Shown: positions 1-9,482 of the stretch, in pieces
Layout of the letters: every line of letters begins with the position of its first letter
How positions within the stretch are numbered: the first letter of the stretch is position 1
Assembly (NCBI GenBank): GCA_951812925.1
Contig: OX638368.1
Location: 68,038,569 to 68,102,568 of the forward strand
DNA from: Calliopum simillimum
Taxonomy: Eukaryota; Arthropoda; Insecta; Diptera; Lauxaniidae
Direction of reading: 5' to 3'
DNA: 64,000 bases
The notes under the pieces: generated by a model
Database searches by the model: none
Told to the model about the DNA's origin: nothing
Seen by the model: the letters and a program-made list of their open reading frames with translations, nothing else
Made by a program: the position numbers and the translations under genes

Positions 1-130
1 CTAATTATCTGCTACATGAGCCCTTCCGAAATGCATGCTCTGATTTCAACCATGTTTATGTGTCTATTGATCAAACACAAAATGTTACCAAACGGATGTT
101 GGCTACTAGCACAACTCTGTAACTTAACAT

Positions 131-420
131 CTACAGCGTTCAGCCATCTACTCGGCTGGATGAGGCCTTGCTTTAGCAATGGTAATACCTAGTAGCAGCT
201 TCCACAAAGGCAGCTATCTCACACCATGGCCATAGCGCTCCTCGGCCGGATGAGGCCATTCTTTAAAATTAGTAATACCTAGTAGCAGCTTCCACAAAGT
301 CAGCCATCTAGCGCCATGGTCATAGCGCTCCCCGGCCGGATGAGGCCATCTTTTAAACTTGGTAATACCTAGTACCAGCTTCCATAAGGGCAGCTATCTA
401 GCGCTATGGTCAAAGCGTTC
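131..420. repeat. 90-bp tandem repeat, about three copies
   Basis: The phrase GGTAATACCTAGTAGCAGCT recurs at 181, 271 and 361, and CGGCCGGATGAGGCC recurs at 154, 244 and 334, which gives an exact 90-bp period. An earlier copy around 141-150 is 20 bp shorter. Copies differ by a few substitutions. No coding potential is evident. It may be the edge of a longer satellite or minisatellite array continuing to the left of the window. Confidence 0.85.
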
Positions 421-656
421 TTTCCAGAGCTTCTCCTTAAGATAGTGATTGCATTGTATAGCGTTTTTTTCTAGCGCTGGAGCGGTTCGTGAGCACCTTT
501 CATTGTTGTGCCATAGTTCTTGGTAGTGCTGCGACATCGACATCGATGTTGATGAAACAACGATGTTTTGCAAGAACATCGACTGTTTTTAACATCGCTG
601 TTTAAAGTTTTTTTTTTTTGCAAAATCGATTTTTTGCCTCGATGTTTTTATTCGAT

Positions 657-746
657 GTTTTCACAAATTCTGTTTTCACAAATTTCGTTTGCACAAATTT
701 TGTTTTCACAAGTTTTGTTGGCACAAATTTTGCTTAGACAATTCGC
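657..746. repeat. 15-bp tandem repeat, six copies
   Basis: Six imperfect 15-mers of the form GTTTTCACAAATTTT lie head to tail from 657 to 746. In one frame they read as a five-residue repeat of the F-S-Q-I-L type. The surrounding open frame (568-1002) has no other protein-like feature, so I treat this as a minisatellite rather than a gene. Confidence 0.8.
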
Positions 747-1148
747 ATTCAAAATTGGAACTACTTACTATTTAGGGTGTGCAAAGAGCTGTTCGAACCT
801 TTTCGAGAATTCCGTCGTTTGTTTGCTCGTTTGTTCGAATGTTCGTAGCTTGCAACTTTTTTGCCAACTGCTTCGCTCTTGTTGCAAGTTGTTGCACAGG
901 CTACTGTGTACACAACGTTACAGCCAACACATTGGCTTGCTTGTATCATACAAGTTGTGTGCAGGTCCGAATTTAAGCTTATTGTTGGCTTTGGTTAGAT
1001 AAAATGTTTAAGTAATTTTTGTGTAAACGATGTTTCTGTTGAATATTTTATCATATTCTTTGGCACGTTTCCTTTTGTCTATGGAAAAGTGATTGGGAAA
1101 CGATTCCATACAAATTTGGAAACGTTTTTTTTTTCAAAATCTAACAGA

Positions 1149-1457
1149 TATTTTTAGGGTTTTAGGGTTATTTTTTGAAATTTTGTTAAAATCATACTTT
1201 TTGTGACTAAATTCAATTTTTTAGTTTAGAAAATGCTCAGTTAAAATTTTTTAAAACTTCCAGGGTTGCCAACTATTTTTTTTTTGTAAATTTTGCTTAA
1301 TAATATAATATGTATGTATATAAAAAAATGTAATTTTAGTCTTAAAACGCTTAGATTAACTTTTTAAAAATCCTACATATATTTTTAGGGTTGCCACCTG
1401 GTTATTTTCTGAAATTTTGTTAAAATCACGCTTTTTAGTGACTAAATTGAATTTTTT
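1149..1457. repeat. Diverged direct duplication of an AT-rich segment
   Basis: Bases 1149-1225 and 1378-1457 share the order ATTTTTAGGGT, then GAAATTTTGTTAAAATCA, then GTGACTAAATT. The copies are diverged and lie about 230 bp apart. Nothing in 747-1741 outside this duplication looks like a gene. Confidence 0.6.
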
Positions 1458-2044
1458 GAATTTTGAATAAGAAACGAAAAGTTTAGGGTTGCCATATTTG
1501 GGTTGCCAGACTTTTTTCGCAAAATTTCGTTTCTTGGTCAGTTTCTTTATTGAAAAGTTATATTTTCGACCAAAAAACCCATAATAGTTTTTTTAAGGGC
1601 GCAAAAAAGAAAACTTGCGGAGGAGAAAAAAAAAAAAAAAATTGAGGCGAATTTAACAAAAGTACCAAAATTGACGCCATTCTTCCAAAGTTCTACTTCA
1701 CATGCTTCGTTAAGATGTAAGTATCAAATCATAATTAGCTGCAGGGCTGTCGTTTCGGAATCTTTGACCGTAGTGAAAATTTCGAAAAATTCCAGAAAAG
1801 TGAAGTGTTTTGAAAACAAAAGTGTAGTGAATTTTGCAGTGTTATAAGAAAAAGATATATTCTCCTATTTTTTTAGTAGCATATCGGTGCTCTCAGGTAC
1901 AAAGGTCCCAATTCTTTTTTTTTCCAAATTTACTTTTTTGTCGATCCTAGAAGGTAACCCTCGAATTCACATCCGCTCAAAAATTTGACGTTTTATTTCA
2001 AAATAAAGCAGATTTATAGATTAAAGTTACTACATAGTATACAT

Positions 2045-3027
2045 TAGGCCGGGTCAAAGTTTCTTGCGGCAAGGAGTATGTATAGCAGAGGTGTGCACCT
2101 GGAGCAAAAATTTTTTCATCTTGCTCCCATATAAACTTGATTTTGAAGCCTTACGTCATAAACGTAAAGCTTGAGTTTTTGATTTTTTCAAATGTTAAGT
2201 TTTTCTAAATACAAGCCAACAACAACAAAAAGTACAAATATCCTGTCGTATATAACATGCTACCTGTTCGCAGTCAGTCCAATTCTAGTTTTGAAGCAAA
2301 CCAAAAAATGAATATCAGGAAACAACAACAATAAAATTTGCAACAACAGTTGCATACGCTACTTTTCTACGAACTTCAAAAAATAAAATTCAATGCGAGC
2401 GACCGCAACAACAATTTCATGCAGCTTGAAGTCAAGTGAGTTGAAGCCTTTTTCATTGCGATCGTAGAGCAACGGGAATTATTATTTTATCATTTATTTG
2501 TTGTTGTCATTGCATCCCTCGAATTTGAAATTTTGATGTTTTCATTTTTTTCGAAGAATGCTTGGGGACTTACATTTTGCAAATTTCGTGAGCTAGCTCT
2601 TTTAATCAGCTGATTAAATATTTTAGCTCCCTTACGTTACTTGTGTGCACACCTCTGATGTATAGCAACAAAACAATCTAAGAAACATTCTAAAAAACTT
2701 TGCCTCAGAAACCATGGGACAAAAATTAATATCGAGCCGCCGAAAATTGCGTTGAAGTTTTGATGTAGTACTTTAAAATTCAATATATTGTAAAAAATAC
2801 AAAAAATTCAAATACTTTGAATAATTTTATATGAAACAAGTAAAAAAAATTTGAATTTTTTCTTTTTCTTATTGTATTTTAAAGTATTACATCAAAACGC
2901 AATTTACGGCGGCTCGATATTGATTTTAAGGTTTCTTGTGCAAAGTTTTTTGGAATTTTCCATAGATTTTTTTTGTTGCTATACTCTTAGTCAATTTTTT
3001 GCCTCCTGAACAAATTGACCCGGCCTA
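2045..3027. mobile_element. Foldback hAT-like MITE (middle of three nested)
   Basis: Ends are TAGGCCGGGTCAA and its complement TTGACCCGGCCTA. The 8-mer GTATACAT flanks both sides exactly (2037-2044 and 3028-3035), a clean 8-bp target duplication. Inside, GTATAGCAACAAAA, TTTTGATGTAGTA and GAGCCGCCG on one arm recur inverted on the other, so most of the roughly 400-bp element (after removing the nested insert) folds on itself. No open frame. It sits inside the CAGGGCTGTCG element and is therefore younger than it. Confidence 0.85.
2086..2657. mobile_element. hAT-like MITE (innermost of three nested)
   Basis: Terminal inverted repeats CAGAGGTGTGCAC (2086) and GTGCACACCTCTG (to 2657), flanked by an exact 8-bp duplication ATGTATAG at 2078-2085 and 2658-2665. 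The CAGAG start and 8-bp duplication are characteristic of hAT elements. The 572-bp body has no transposase. It is inserted 41 bp inside the left end of the foldback MITE at 2045-3027. Confidence 0.9.
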
Positions 3028-3599
3028 GTATACATATTTTTTTATTTGAAGTCTTAAAGCAGTGAATTTTTTTAAATTTTTTTGAAGGCCATTTAGAGGT
3101 CGCGCAATGTCAATTTATACAAAATCTCGGCTTGATGCAGTTTTTATTTTATTACGATCACAAAAGTGCTCGAAATGAGTTGTGTGATTTATCAAATCTT
3201 AGGTCTTGAATCAGGGTATATAAAAAAAACTATATGAAATGAAATCAACCACATTAAGATTAAGCAAAGTTCAGTGTTGTCAATTTCAAAATGTAAATAA
3301 TCCCTTACTAAATTTTAAAAATTTTCAATTTGGAAACTTTTTGCTATTTTATTTTTCGAATTTTTTTTCTGAAAGTGCAGTGTTTTCATAAAAGATACAG
3401 TGTCGTATTCGAAATCGCAGTGAAAAACTGCAATTGAAGTGACTGCGACAGCCCTGAATAGCTATTAATATAAATAAATTATAGCTTTCTTATGAAATAT
3501 AAATTGCATTATTTTTCTATTTTTTAAGCGTATGTAATTTGGAAAACTTTTGAATTTACAATTGTATTATCAAATTTGCAGATCCAATCTGAATCTTTG

Positions 3600-5408
3600 G
3601 ATCAAGATGACGGATCAAACATACAGCGTGATGTTAGTCTGAACGACTGCGAAGAGTTCAGAGCCGCTGATTTGGGTACTCTTGAATGAAAATTGTTCCA
3701 GCGATCCAGGCAAGTGGGGTGATTTTACTGACGATGTCGTCAATTATTGGATCAATCGTGGTCCAAGCATGTGCCAAAATCACTCTGGTATTACGATGCA
3801 GAATCAAGAGCAAGATATTGCTCGAAAAACACGTTTTTAGGAAAAAAGGCAAATCAAGAGCAGTTCAAACGCGAATGGCTGATTTATTCTCCATCAACTG
3901 GTTGCGTTTATTGTCTCGTGTGCAAACTTTTCATTCTAAAAGACAAACAAAACAAACTCACCAGCGATGGATTTAATGATTGGAAAAATGTTTTCCTATT
4001 ACATCAGCACGAGAATGGACCATTTCAGAGAGAATGTATGTTGACGTACGTTCAAAGACGACAGAACAGTGACGATATTTCCGACAACCTTCAACTTGAG
4101 TATAAAGAGGTATTGAGACGTTTGATTGCAGTCATCATAACGTTGGCTGAACGAGGATTGCCTTTTCGAGGAACAAACGAACATTTTGGCGTTCCAAATA
4201 ATGGAAATTACTTAGGTTTTCTCGAACTTGTTGCACAATTTGACCCGTTCTTGAAAAGTCACATTGAAAATTTCGCGGACCGAGGCAAGGGGAGTCCCCC
4301 TTATTTATCAAAAACAATTTGTGAGGAGTTGATTAACATTATGGGAGCAAAAGTTAGATATCAAATTGTACAGGAGATTATAGCCGCGCGATATTTTAGT
4401 CTTTCAGTCGATTCAACTCCAGATATCGCTCACGTTGATCAACTCAGTATAGTTGTCCGATATGTTGCTAAGAATGGAAAGCCTGTTGAAAGATTTTTAA
4501 CTTTTTTAAACTTTGATAGCCATAGAGGTGTTGAGATAGCTGAACATGTTCTAGAATTTCTTGCGGTTTGCGGCTTGGATTTTAAATACTGCAGGGGCCA
4601 ATCTTATGATAATGCCCCGAACATGTCCGGTATTTACTCAGGTATTCAAGCGACCTTGTTAAATCTCAACAAATTCGCGATTTATTTACCGTGCGCAGCG
4701 CATTCGCTTAACCTAGTTGGAGTAACCGCAGTGATTTGTCACAAAAAAGTGAATGTATTCACGAAGCTGAATGTATCGCAGATAAAATTCAAACCTTTGA
4801 ATTCGTTTTTATGCTTGTTTTGTGGAGCGATACTTTGAATAACGTTCGGGCAACGAGCAAAGCATTGCAGTCAGAAGAGATTGATCTGGAAACCTTCGCG
4901 TTGATGTACTCGTCAGTAGAAAATTTGTTAGATGGGATGAGAGATAAATTCGAGGTGTTTGAAAACAAAGCTAGATCAATTTTACCTGAGACGGATTATG
5001 CGAATGTTGCATTGCGAGTTCGACGAAGAACAAGACAGCCAAACGATGGCAATGCTCCAGAAGTTGTATTGAATGCGCGAGACTATTTTCGTGTCAATGG
5101 TTTTCTTGTAATTATCGATACGCTCAAGATCGAAATCAACAGCCGAAGCCAAGTTTACTTAGGGGTTTCGAAAATATTTTCATTTTTGGCTGACTTTAGT
5201 TTGACAGAAAATGAGTACCGTGAAAAAAAAAATGTTCAACCTAAGTCAACAGGTCAAATTTTACAGCTTCCACATCGGCCATTCTACACTCATTGAACAT
5301 TTTAAAGAAGCTCTCATCATTTTTTGTAGAAGAACATTTCGGACTGGGTTGCAATTGCATCAAAAATATAAATTTTTGAAAGAAAACGATATGCCTTCAT
5401 TGCACTAA
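3600..5408 (+). pseudogene. Decayed hAT transposase, ZMYM/TTF-type
   Basis: The longest frame (3747-4838) starts in a TTF-type zinc-finger region with the order W-L-x-Y-S then a C-x2-C-K-L-F core. It continues into a DUF4371/hAT catalytic region with DSTPD and RGQSYDNA motifs and an HSLNL motif near its end. Upstream, DDVVNYWINRGPS is readable in another frame at about 3720-3770, so a frameshift lies near 3770. A second break near 4735-4840 passes the reading to the frame 4736-5296. The C-terminal hAT dimerisation region is not visible. Neighbours are repeats only, and no terminal inverted repeats were found. Known relatives are host ZMYM1-like genes and hAT transposons; the breaks favour a dead transposon copy. 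Confidence 0.8.
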
Positions 5409-6057
5409 AACCTTAATATCTTCACGAGTTTTCATTCGATTTTGCTCAAAGTTAGCTTAAAATGTTTGGAATTAAATGTAACATTGAATAAAATTGTTAA
5501 AAAATTTTTTTTAAACAAATATATGCGAAAAACTAAGTTTTTCATTAGACGTTGGTATGAAAAATTTTAAAATTTTTTTAAAAAATCTAATTTTTTCGTG
5601 CTATAACTCAGTTAATTTTATTCGGAGCATAATCATTGGTATACCCGTTAGAAACGCCATTAGTCATTCTTTGTAATCGTGGTAAAATAAAATCGATCGG
5701 ATTTGGCGTTATACAAATATATTGATGTATAATATACATTGTATATGATGCTATAATCTCGAAAATAAAAATGGCCGAATATCTCGGGAACGGTTAGAAG
5801 GAAAAAAAAAATTGCGTTTTTCGTGTTCAGCGACCTCAAATTAGTTTAGAAAAAATGGTTTGCAAAATGTTACAATTATTTTTAATGTAGTGTTATACTA
5901 ACTTTTTGTAGTTAATACACAAATCAAAAGCACAAAAAAATTTTGGGTAAACTTTTTTTTTTATGGCATTTAAAACAAAATCCCATCCCAACCATATTAA
6001 TTCATTCGGTCTTGTAGAAATCCTAGGTTAAAAGCCCCAGGCACTCCACTAGAATTA
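5409..6057. other. AT-rich stretch without recognisable gene
   Basis: Low-complexity A/T sequence with homopolymer runs. I see no protein-like frame and no terminal repeats. A phrase about 5790 (GGGAACGGTTAGAAGG) is the only GC-richer part. Confidence 0.5.
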
Positions 6058-6497
6058 TTTTTTTTTGTCTGGCGCCTATTATTGTTTTTGTTTTCTAATG
6101 AATTTTTTTTTCTATTCATAATTGGTATTTCAATATTTTGTTTTTACTGAGGTCAATGACTTTTTGCAGCATTGCACAATTTAGATTTTTACAATTTTGC
6201 GTGAAAGCAAATGAACTGAATTTTTATATGTAGGGGAATGTATCCGGATATTAGACGGGTTTTGTTTTTGAGCCATAACTTTTTACTGGTCAGGTGTTTT
6301 ATATGTCGTTCAAAAGGTAAGAAATGCACTCAACTTTCTTCTCAAGAACGTGTAAAGTTATTTCATCATATTCAAAAGTTATGGCCAATTTTCTAAGTAC
6401 TTTTTTTTTAACAATTTAAATTTGTATCTGGGTATGAGACACCTAGAAAAATGCAATGAAAATCAGAAAATATGAAATAAAACCCCATGAATGTGTT
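6058..6497. repeat. Inverted duplicate of 19683-20137, with truncated TA-target element
   Basis: Nearly the whole segment matches, inverted, bases 19683-20137. The match includes the end of a TA-target element (TA at 6231-6232, then GGGGAATGTATCCGG) and also about 175 bp outside that end (TGTCTGGCGCCTATTATTG onward). The motif GTATCTGGGTATGAGACAC at 6424 is the same one repeated in the 18.8-19.95 kb element. Homology stops abruptly near 6497, so the element here is truncated. Confidence 0.75.
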
Positions 6498-7875
6498 GTT
6501 ATGGACCCCGATCAAGGTACAGATAATAAAACAAAATAGGTTTCCTGGTTCCTTTGCTGTCCCGTGTGTACTGGCAGTACCGGCTGCTTCAGTCTCGTGG
6601 GCTCAAAATCGACAACAAAAAAAAAAAAACCTAAAAGTTTCCCTTGACAGAAGCCAAACAAAACTTACACACGGACGGTATAAACTAAAAATAAGCTAAA
6701 TCAAATATCTACTTAAAAAAATTATACCAACTATCTGTTTGACCATAAGATACAAAAAAAAAAACTTCAGTAGCACCAAAATATATGTACTACAATTGCC
6801 CATTGACTCATTAGATATTAATTAGAGTCCCAAAAAAAAAAAAAAAAATGTCACTCAACTAAAATTTAAATTTCAGACCATAATTTAGTTTATTTATCTA
6901 AATAGAATCATTTCTAAATCCATACAAAAGGTATCAAAACAAAGCCAAAATTCTCAATGCATTTAGTTATGAATATGTAGGTATGTATACAAAACAAAAA
7001 AAAACATCAACTTTTCAGCAAAGAATCAAAACAAAAAAATTCAAAGAAATTAGTTAATTATTTTTTTAAAAAAAATTTTAAATTAGCGAGAGCAAAAATA
7101 TTTTAGATGTAATGACGAAATCAAAATTAGATAGAAGTATGGTCCTACTTTTCAAATTTTGTTGTGTGAGATAAAATTTAAGTTTTTTTTTTCTCCTCAA
7201 AGTTGGTCAAAAGATAGGGTCAGAAAACCAAAGCTAAATAATTCCAAAACATAAATTTGAATCTTAAAAGCAAAAGAATTAAGTAAACAAAAAAACTTAT
7301 TGTTTGGTAGAATAAACTAGCATCAAGCCAAATTTATTAAAAATCCAAAACAAAAATTTTGATATGAAAATTAAATTCAGTTCGACAATTACATTACTTA
7401 ATTTGGGCTCAAAATAAAGGGTCATTTTATAAAGCATTTAGCCGTAATGAATCTGCGTTCCCCTTAATTGAACTCCAAAGTAATAAAGTCGACATTTAAG
7501 CAAAAAGACAAAATTAAAGTTTAAGATATATGGTTATGAATATGTAGGTATGTATACAAAGCAAAAAAAAGAAGAATCAAAACAAAAAAAGCAAGCATTA
7601 CAAAGAATCAAAATAAATTAAGAACACAAGATCATAAAAAAAATAACATTTACTTACATACGTACAACTTCCATATGTACATTAGACTGCTTCATAATTT
7701 TTTTTTTTTTGCTTCCGATATGCTTTCCAACAAGTTTTTATGTTAAAACGATAGAAACTAAAAATTCTGGTGCAAGGAGAGTCCATAATATTAATATTTA
7801 CTGGTGGCGCATCGCATTTCTTTGTTTTAAGTTTGAAGGAGTACTCTTCTGAACACTTTTGTATATATCTCGTGA
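6498..7875. other. A-rich low-complexity stretch
   Basis: Very A-rich sequence with many poly-A runs. GTTATGAATATGTAGGTATG followed by TATACAAA recurs at about 6968 and 7533, a short direct repeat. No supported gene. The open frame at 6487-6699 has no recognisable domain. Confidence 0.5.
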
Positions 7876-9181
7876 AGGAGAAGTAGAAGTAGAAGTAGAA
7901 GACGACGAAAATCTTGTTTCCTTTGATGTAGTTTCCCTTTTTACGAACATTCCTGTCCAATTTGCAATAAAAATTATAATGAAAAAATGGGCAAGCCTAG
8001 AAATGCACACAAAAATTCCAAAACAACTATTTAAAGAAATTTTAGAATTTTGTTTAATAGAAAATAACTATTTTTGCTATAATAATATTTTTTATAATCA
8101 AACTTTTGGTATGCCGATGGGCAACCCCCTTTCTCCCACAATAGCGGACATTATACTGGACCAAATTATTGAAGACAGCATAACAGAACTAACAAATGAA
8201 AACATACACATAAAATACATAAACAAATATGTAGATGACATTTTGGTCATAATCAAAACAAAAGACATGGACAAAATATTAAGAACTTTTAATACGCAAC
8301 ACACAAAAATTAAATTTACGACAGAAACGGAAAAAAACAACAGCATCGCATACCTAGATGTCAAACTCCACAAAGTAGACAAAAAAATCAAATTTAACTG
8401 GTATTCTAAAGAAATTGCCTCAGACAGACTCATTAACTACCACTCTCACCATCCCCGCCACCAAAAAATAAATACAGCTAATAATCTAATTCAAAAAATT
8501 TTCAAAATAAGTGATCCAGAATTTCTAGAAGAAAACAAAAACAGAATTAAAACCATTCTGCATAAAAATGATTTCCCTATGAGTCTCATTAACAATTTAA
8601 TAAATCAAATTTTGAAAAAACTCAATAGCCCAAACATAATTGCCCAACAAACAAAAAGTAATAGATACCTTAGTATGACGTTCATACCACAATTAACAAA
8701 CAGTCACATACTAAACAAAATAATACCACATAATAACAAAATCACATATGCATATAAGCCACAAAAAACACTTAGAACAATATACTCAAACAAAAAAGAC
8801 AAAATAGAAAAAGAACAACAAAGTAATGTTGTTTATAAAATAGAATGCAAAGGCAATGAAAATGAAACTTGCAAGAAAATTTATATTGGTCAAACAAAAC
8901 GTTTACTGGGTTTACGATTGGGGGAACACGAAAACGATGCAAGACAAAAGAAAACAACAGCGACGACAGCACTTACACAACATCTGACTGAAACTAATCA
9001 TAAAGCGGACTATAAGAACGCCACAATACTAGACATTGAAAAGAAAGAGAGAACAAGACTGACTTTAGAAAGCTTGCGAATTCAGCAAAACATAACAAAC
9101 ACAATAAACGGAAAAATAGACACGGACGGACTGAGTGCTGCATATAAACTTGCGCTCACAAATCAAACAAAAAAAAAATGA
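7859..9181 (+). CDS. PLE reverse transcriptase-GIY-YIG endonuclease, C-terminal part
   Basis: An uninterrupted frame of 440 codons. Reverse transcriptase signatures are FDVVSLFTNIP near residue 23, FGMPMGNPLSPT near residue 83 and the catalytic YVDD near residue 125. The C-terminal third carries a Penelope-type GIY-YIG endonuclease: NVVYKIEC near residue 322, YIGQTKR with a downstream R and EH. The annotated ATG lies in the truncated junction (residues EGEVEVEVE come from the GAAGTA repeat), so this start is not the ancestral one. The amino-terminal half of RT is missing, and the frame is otherwise intact compared with copy 2, which has lost frame twice. Confidence 0.85.
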   Translation: MYISREGEVEVEVEDDENLVSFDVVSLFTNIPVQFAIKIIMKKWASLEMHTKIPKQLFKEILEFCLIENNYFCYNNIFYNQTFGMPMGNPLSPTIADIILDQIIEDSITELTNENIHIKYINKYVDDILVIIKTKDMDKILRTFNTQHTKIKFTTETEKNNSIAYLDVKLHKVDKKIKFNWYSKEIASDRLINYHSHHPRHQKINTANNLIQKIFKISDPEFLEENKNRIKTILHKNDFPMSLINNLINQILKKLNSPNIIAQQTKSNRYLSMTFIPQLTNSHILNKIIPHNNKITYAYKPQKTLRTIYSNKKDKIEKEQQSNVVYKIECKGNENETCKKIYIGQTKRLLGLRLGEHENDARQKKTTATTALTQHLTETNHKADYKNATILDIEKKERTRLTLESLRIQQNITNTINGKIDTDGLSAAYKLALTNQTKKK

Positions 9182-9413
9182 CGAAGTTTATTACTGTAAA
9201 TTATTTAAGAAAACACAAAATAATTGTAAGTAGATAATTAAGTAAAATGTTTTTTGTTTGTTTAAAAAAAGTTTTATCATTAAATGTAGTCTCCTTCAGA
9301 ATGACGCCAATGAACGTCGAAACGTCGGAGAAACGCAATGAATAAAATTTGTTTTATTTTATTGCACCAGAACTAATCGACCAAAAAGTCTACAAACAAT
9401 ATTTTACAATATT
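7876..9413 (+). mobile_element. Penelope-like element copy 1, 5'-truncated
   Basis: Sequence from about 7895 to 9413 is nearly identical to 10682-12200 (PLE copy 2). The 5' end is truncated within the reverse transcriptase and is preceded by a short GAAGTA repeat (7880-7898) not present at the same place in copy 2. Copy 2 follows directly, giving the partial-plus-full tandem arrangement known for Penelope-like elements, where the upstream partial copy acts as a pseudo-LTR. The 3' part (9182-9413) matches the 3' end of copy 2 until the final bases. Confidence 0.85.
9291..9330 (+). ncRNA. Hammerhead-like motif in PLE copy 1 pseudo-LTR, degenerate
   Basis: The order is CTCC (9291), then TTCAGAAT, GACG ... 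CGTC, GAAA (9319-9322), CGTC and GGAG (to 9330). CTCC/GGAG could form stem I and GACG/CGTC stem II, with GAAA and a GTC triplet in the expected places. The CUGAUGA core is not conserved, so this may be inactive or only hammerhead-derived. The position in the 3' region of a PLE is where hammerheads are known to occur. Confidence 0.4.
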
Positions 9414-9482
9414 AAATTGGTCCAAAATTCAAAATTCATACGAATAATCGGAAGACTTAAATCCGAATAAAATACATTCAAA

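Larger units (their letters stand above)
1742..3456. mobile_element. Non-autonomous hAT-like element (outermost of three nested)
   Basis: Left end CAGGGCTGTCG (1742) and right end CGACAGCCCTG (to 3456) form an 11-bp terminal inverted repeat. The flanking 8-mers ATTAGCTG (1734-1741) and AATAGCTA (3457-3464) match at 6 of 8 positions, consistent with a decayed 8-bp target duplication of hAT type. CAGTG-like motifs recur just inside both ends, as in many hAT subterminal regions. No transposase is encoded. After subtracting the element at 2045-3027 it would be about 0.7 kb. The superfamily call rests on end sequence and duplication length only. Confidence 0.7.

Noticed and set aside
151..345. GGATGAG boxes in the 90-bp repeats as hammerhead cores
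   Set aside because: The box is CGGATGAGGCC, not CTGATGA, and no GAAA follows a pairing stem II.
568..1002. 144-codon open frame as a gene
   Set aside because: Its only feature is a five-residue repeat produced by the 15-bp tandem repeat; it overlaps equally long frames on the other strand.
3747..4838. ZMYM-like host gene
   Set aside because: Frameshifts near 3770 and 4740 and the missing C-terminal dimerisation region point to a dead transposase; no intron structure explains the shifts.
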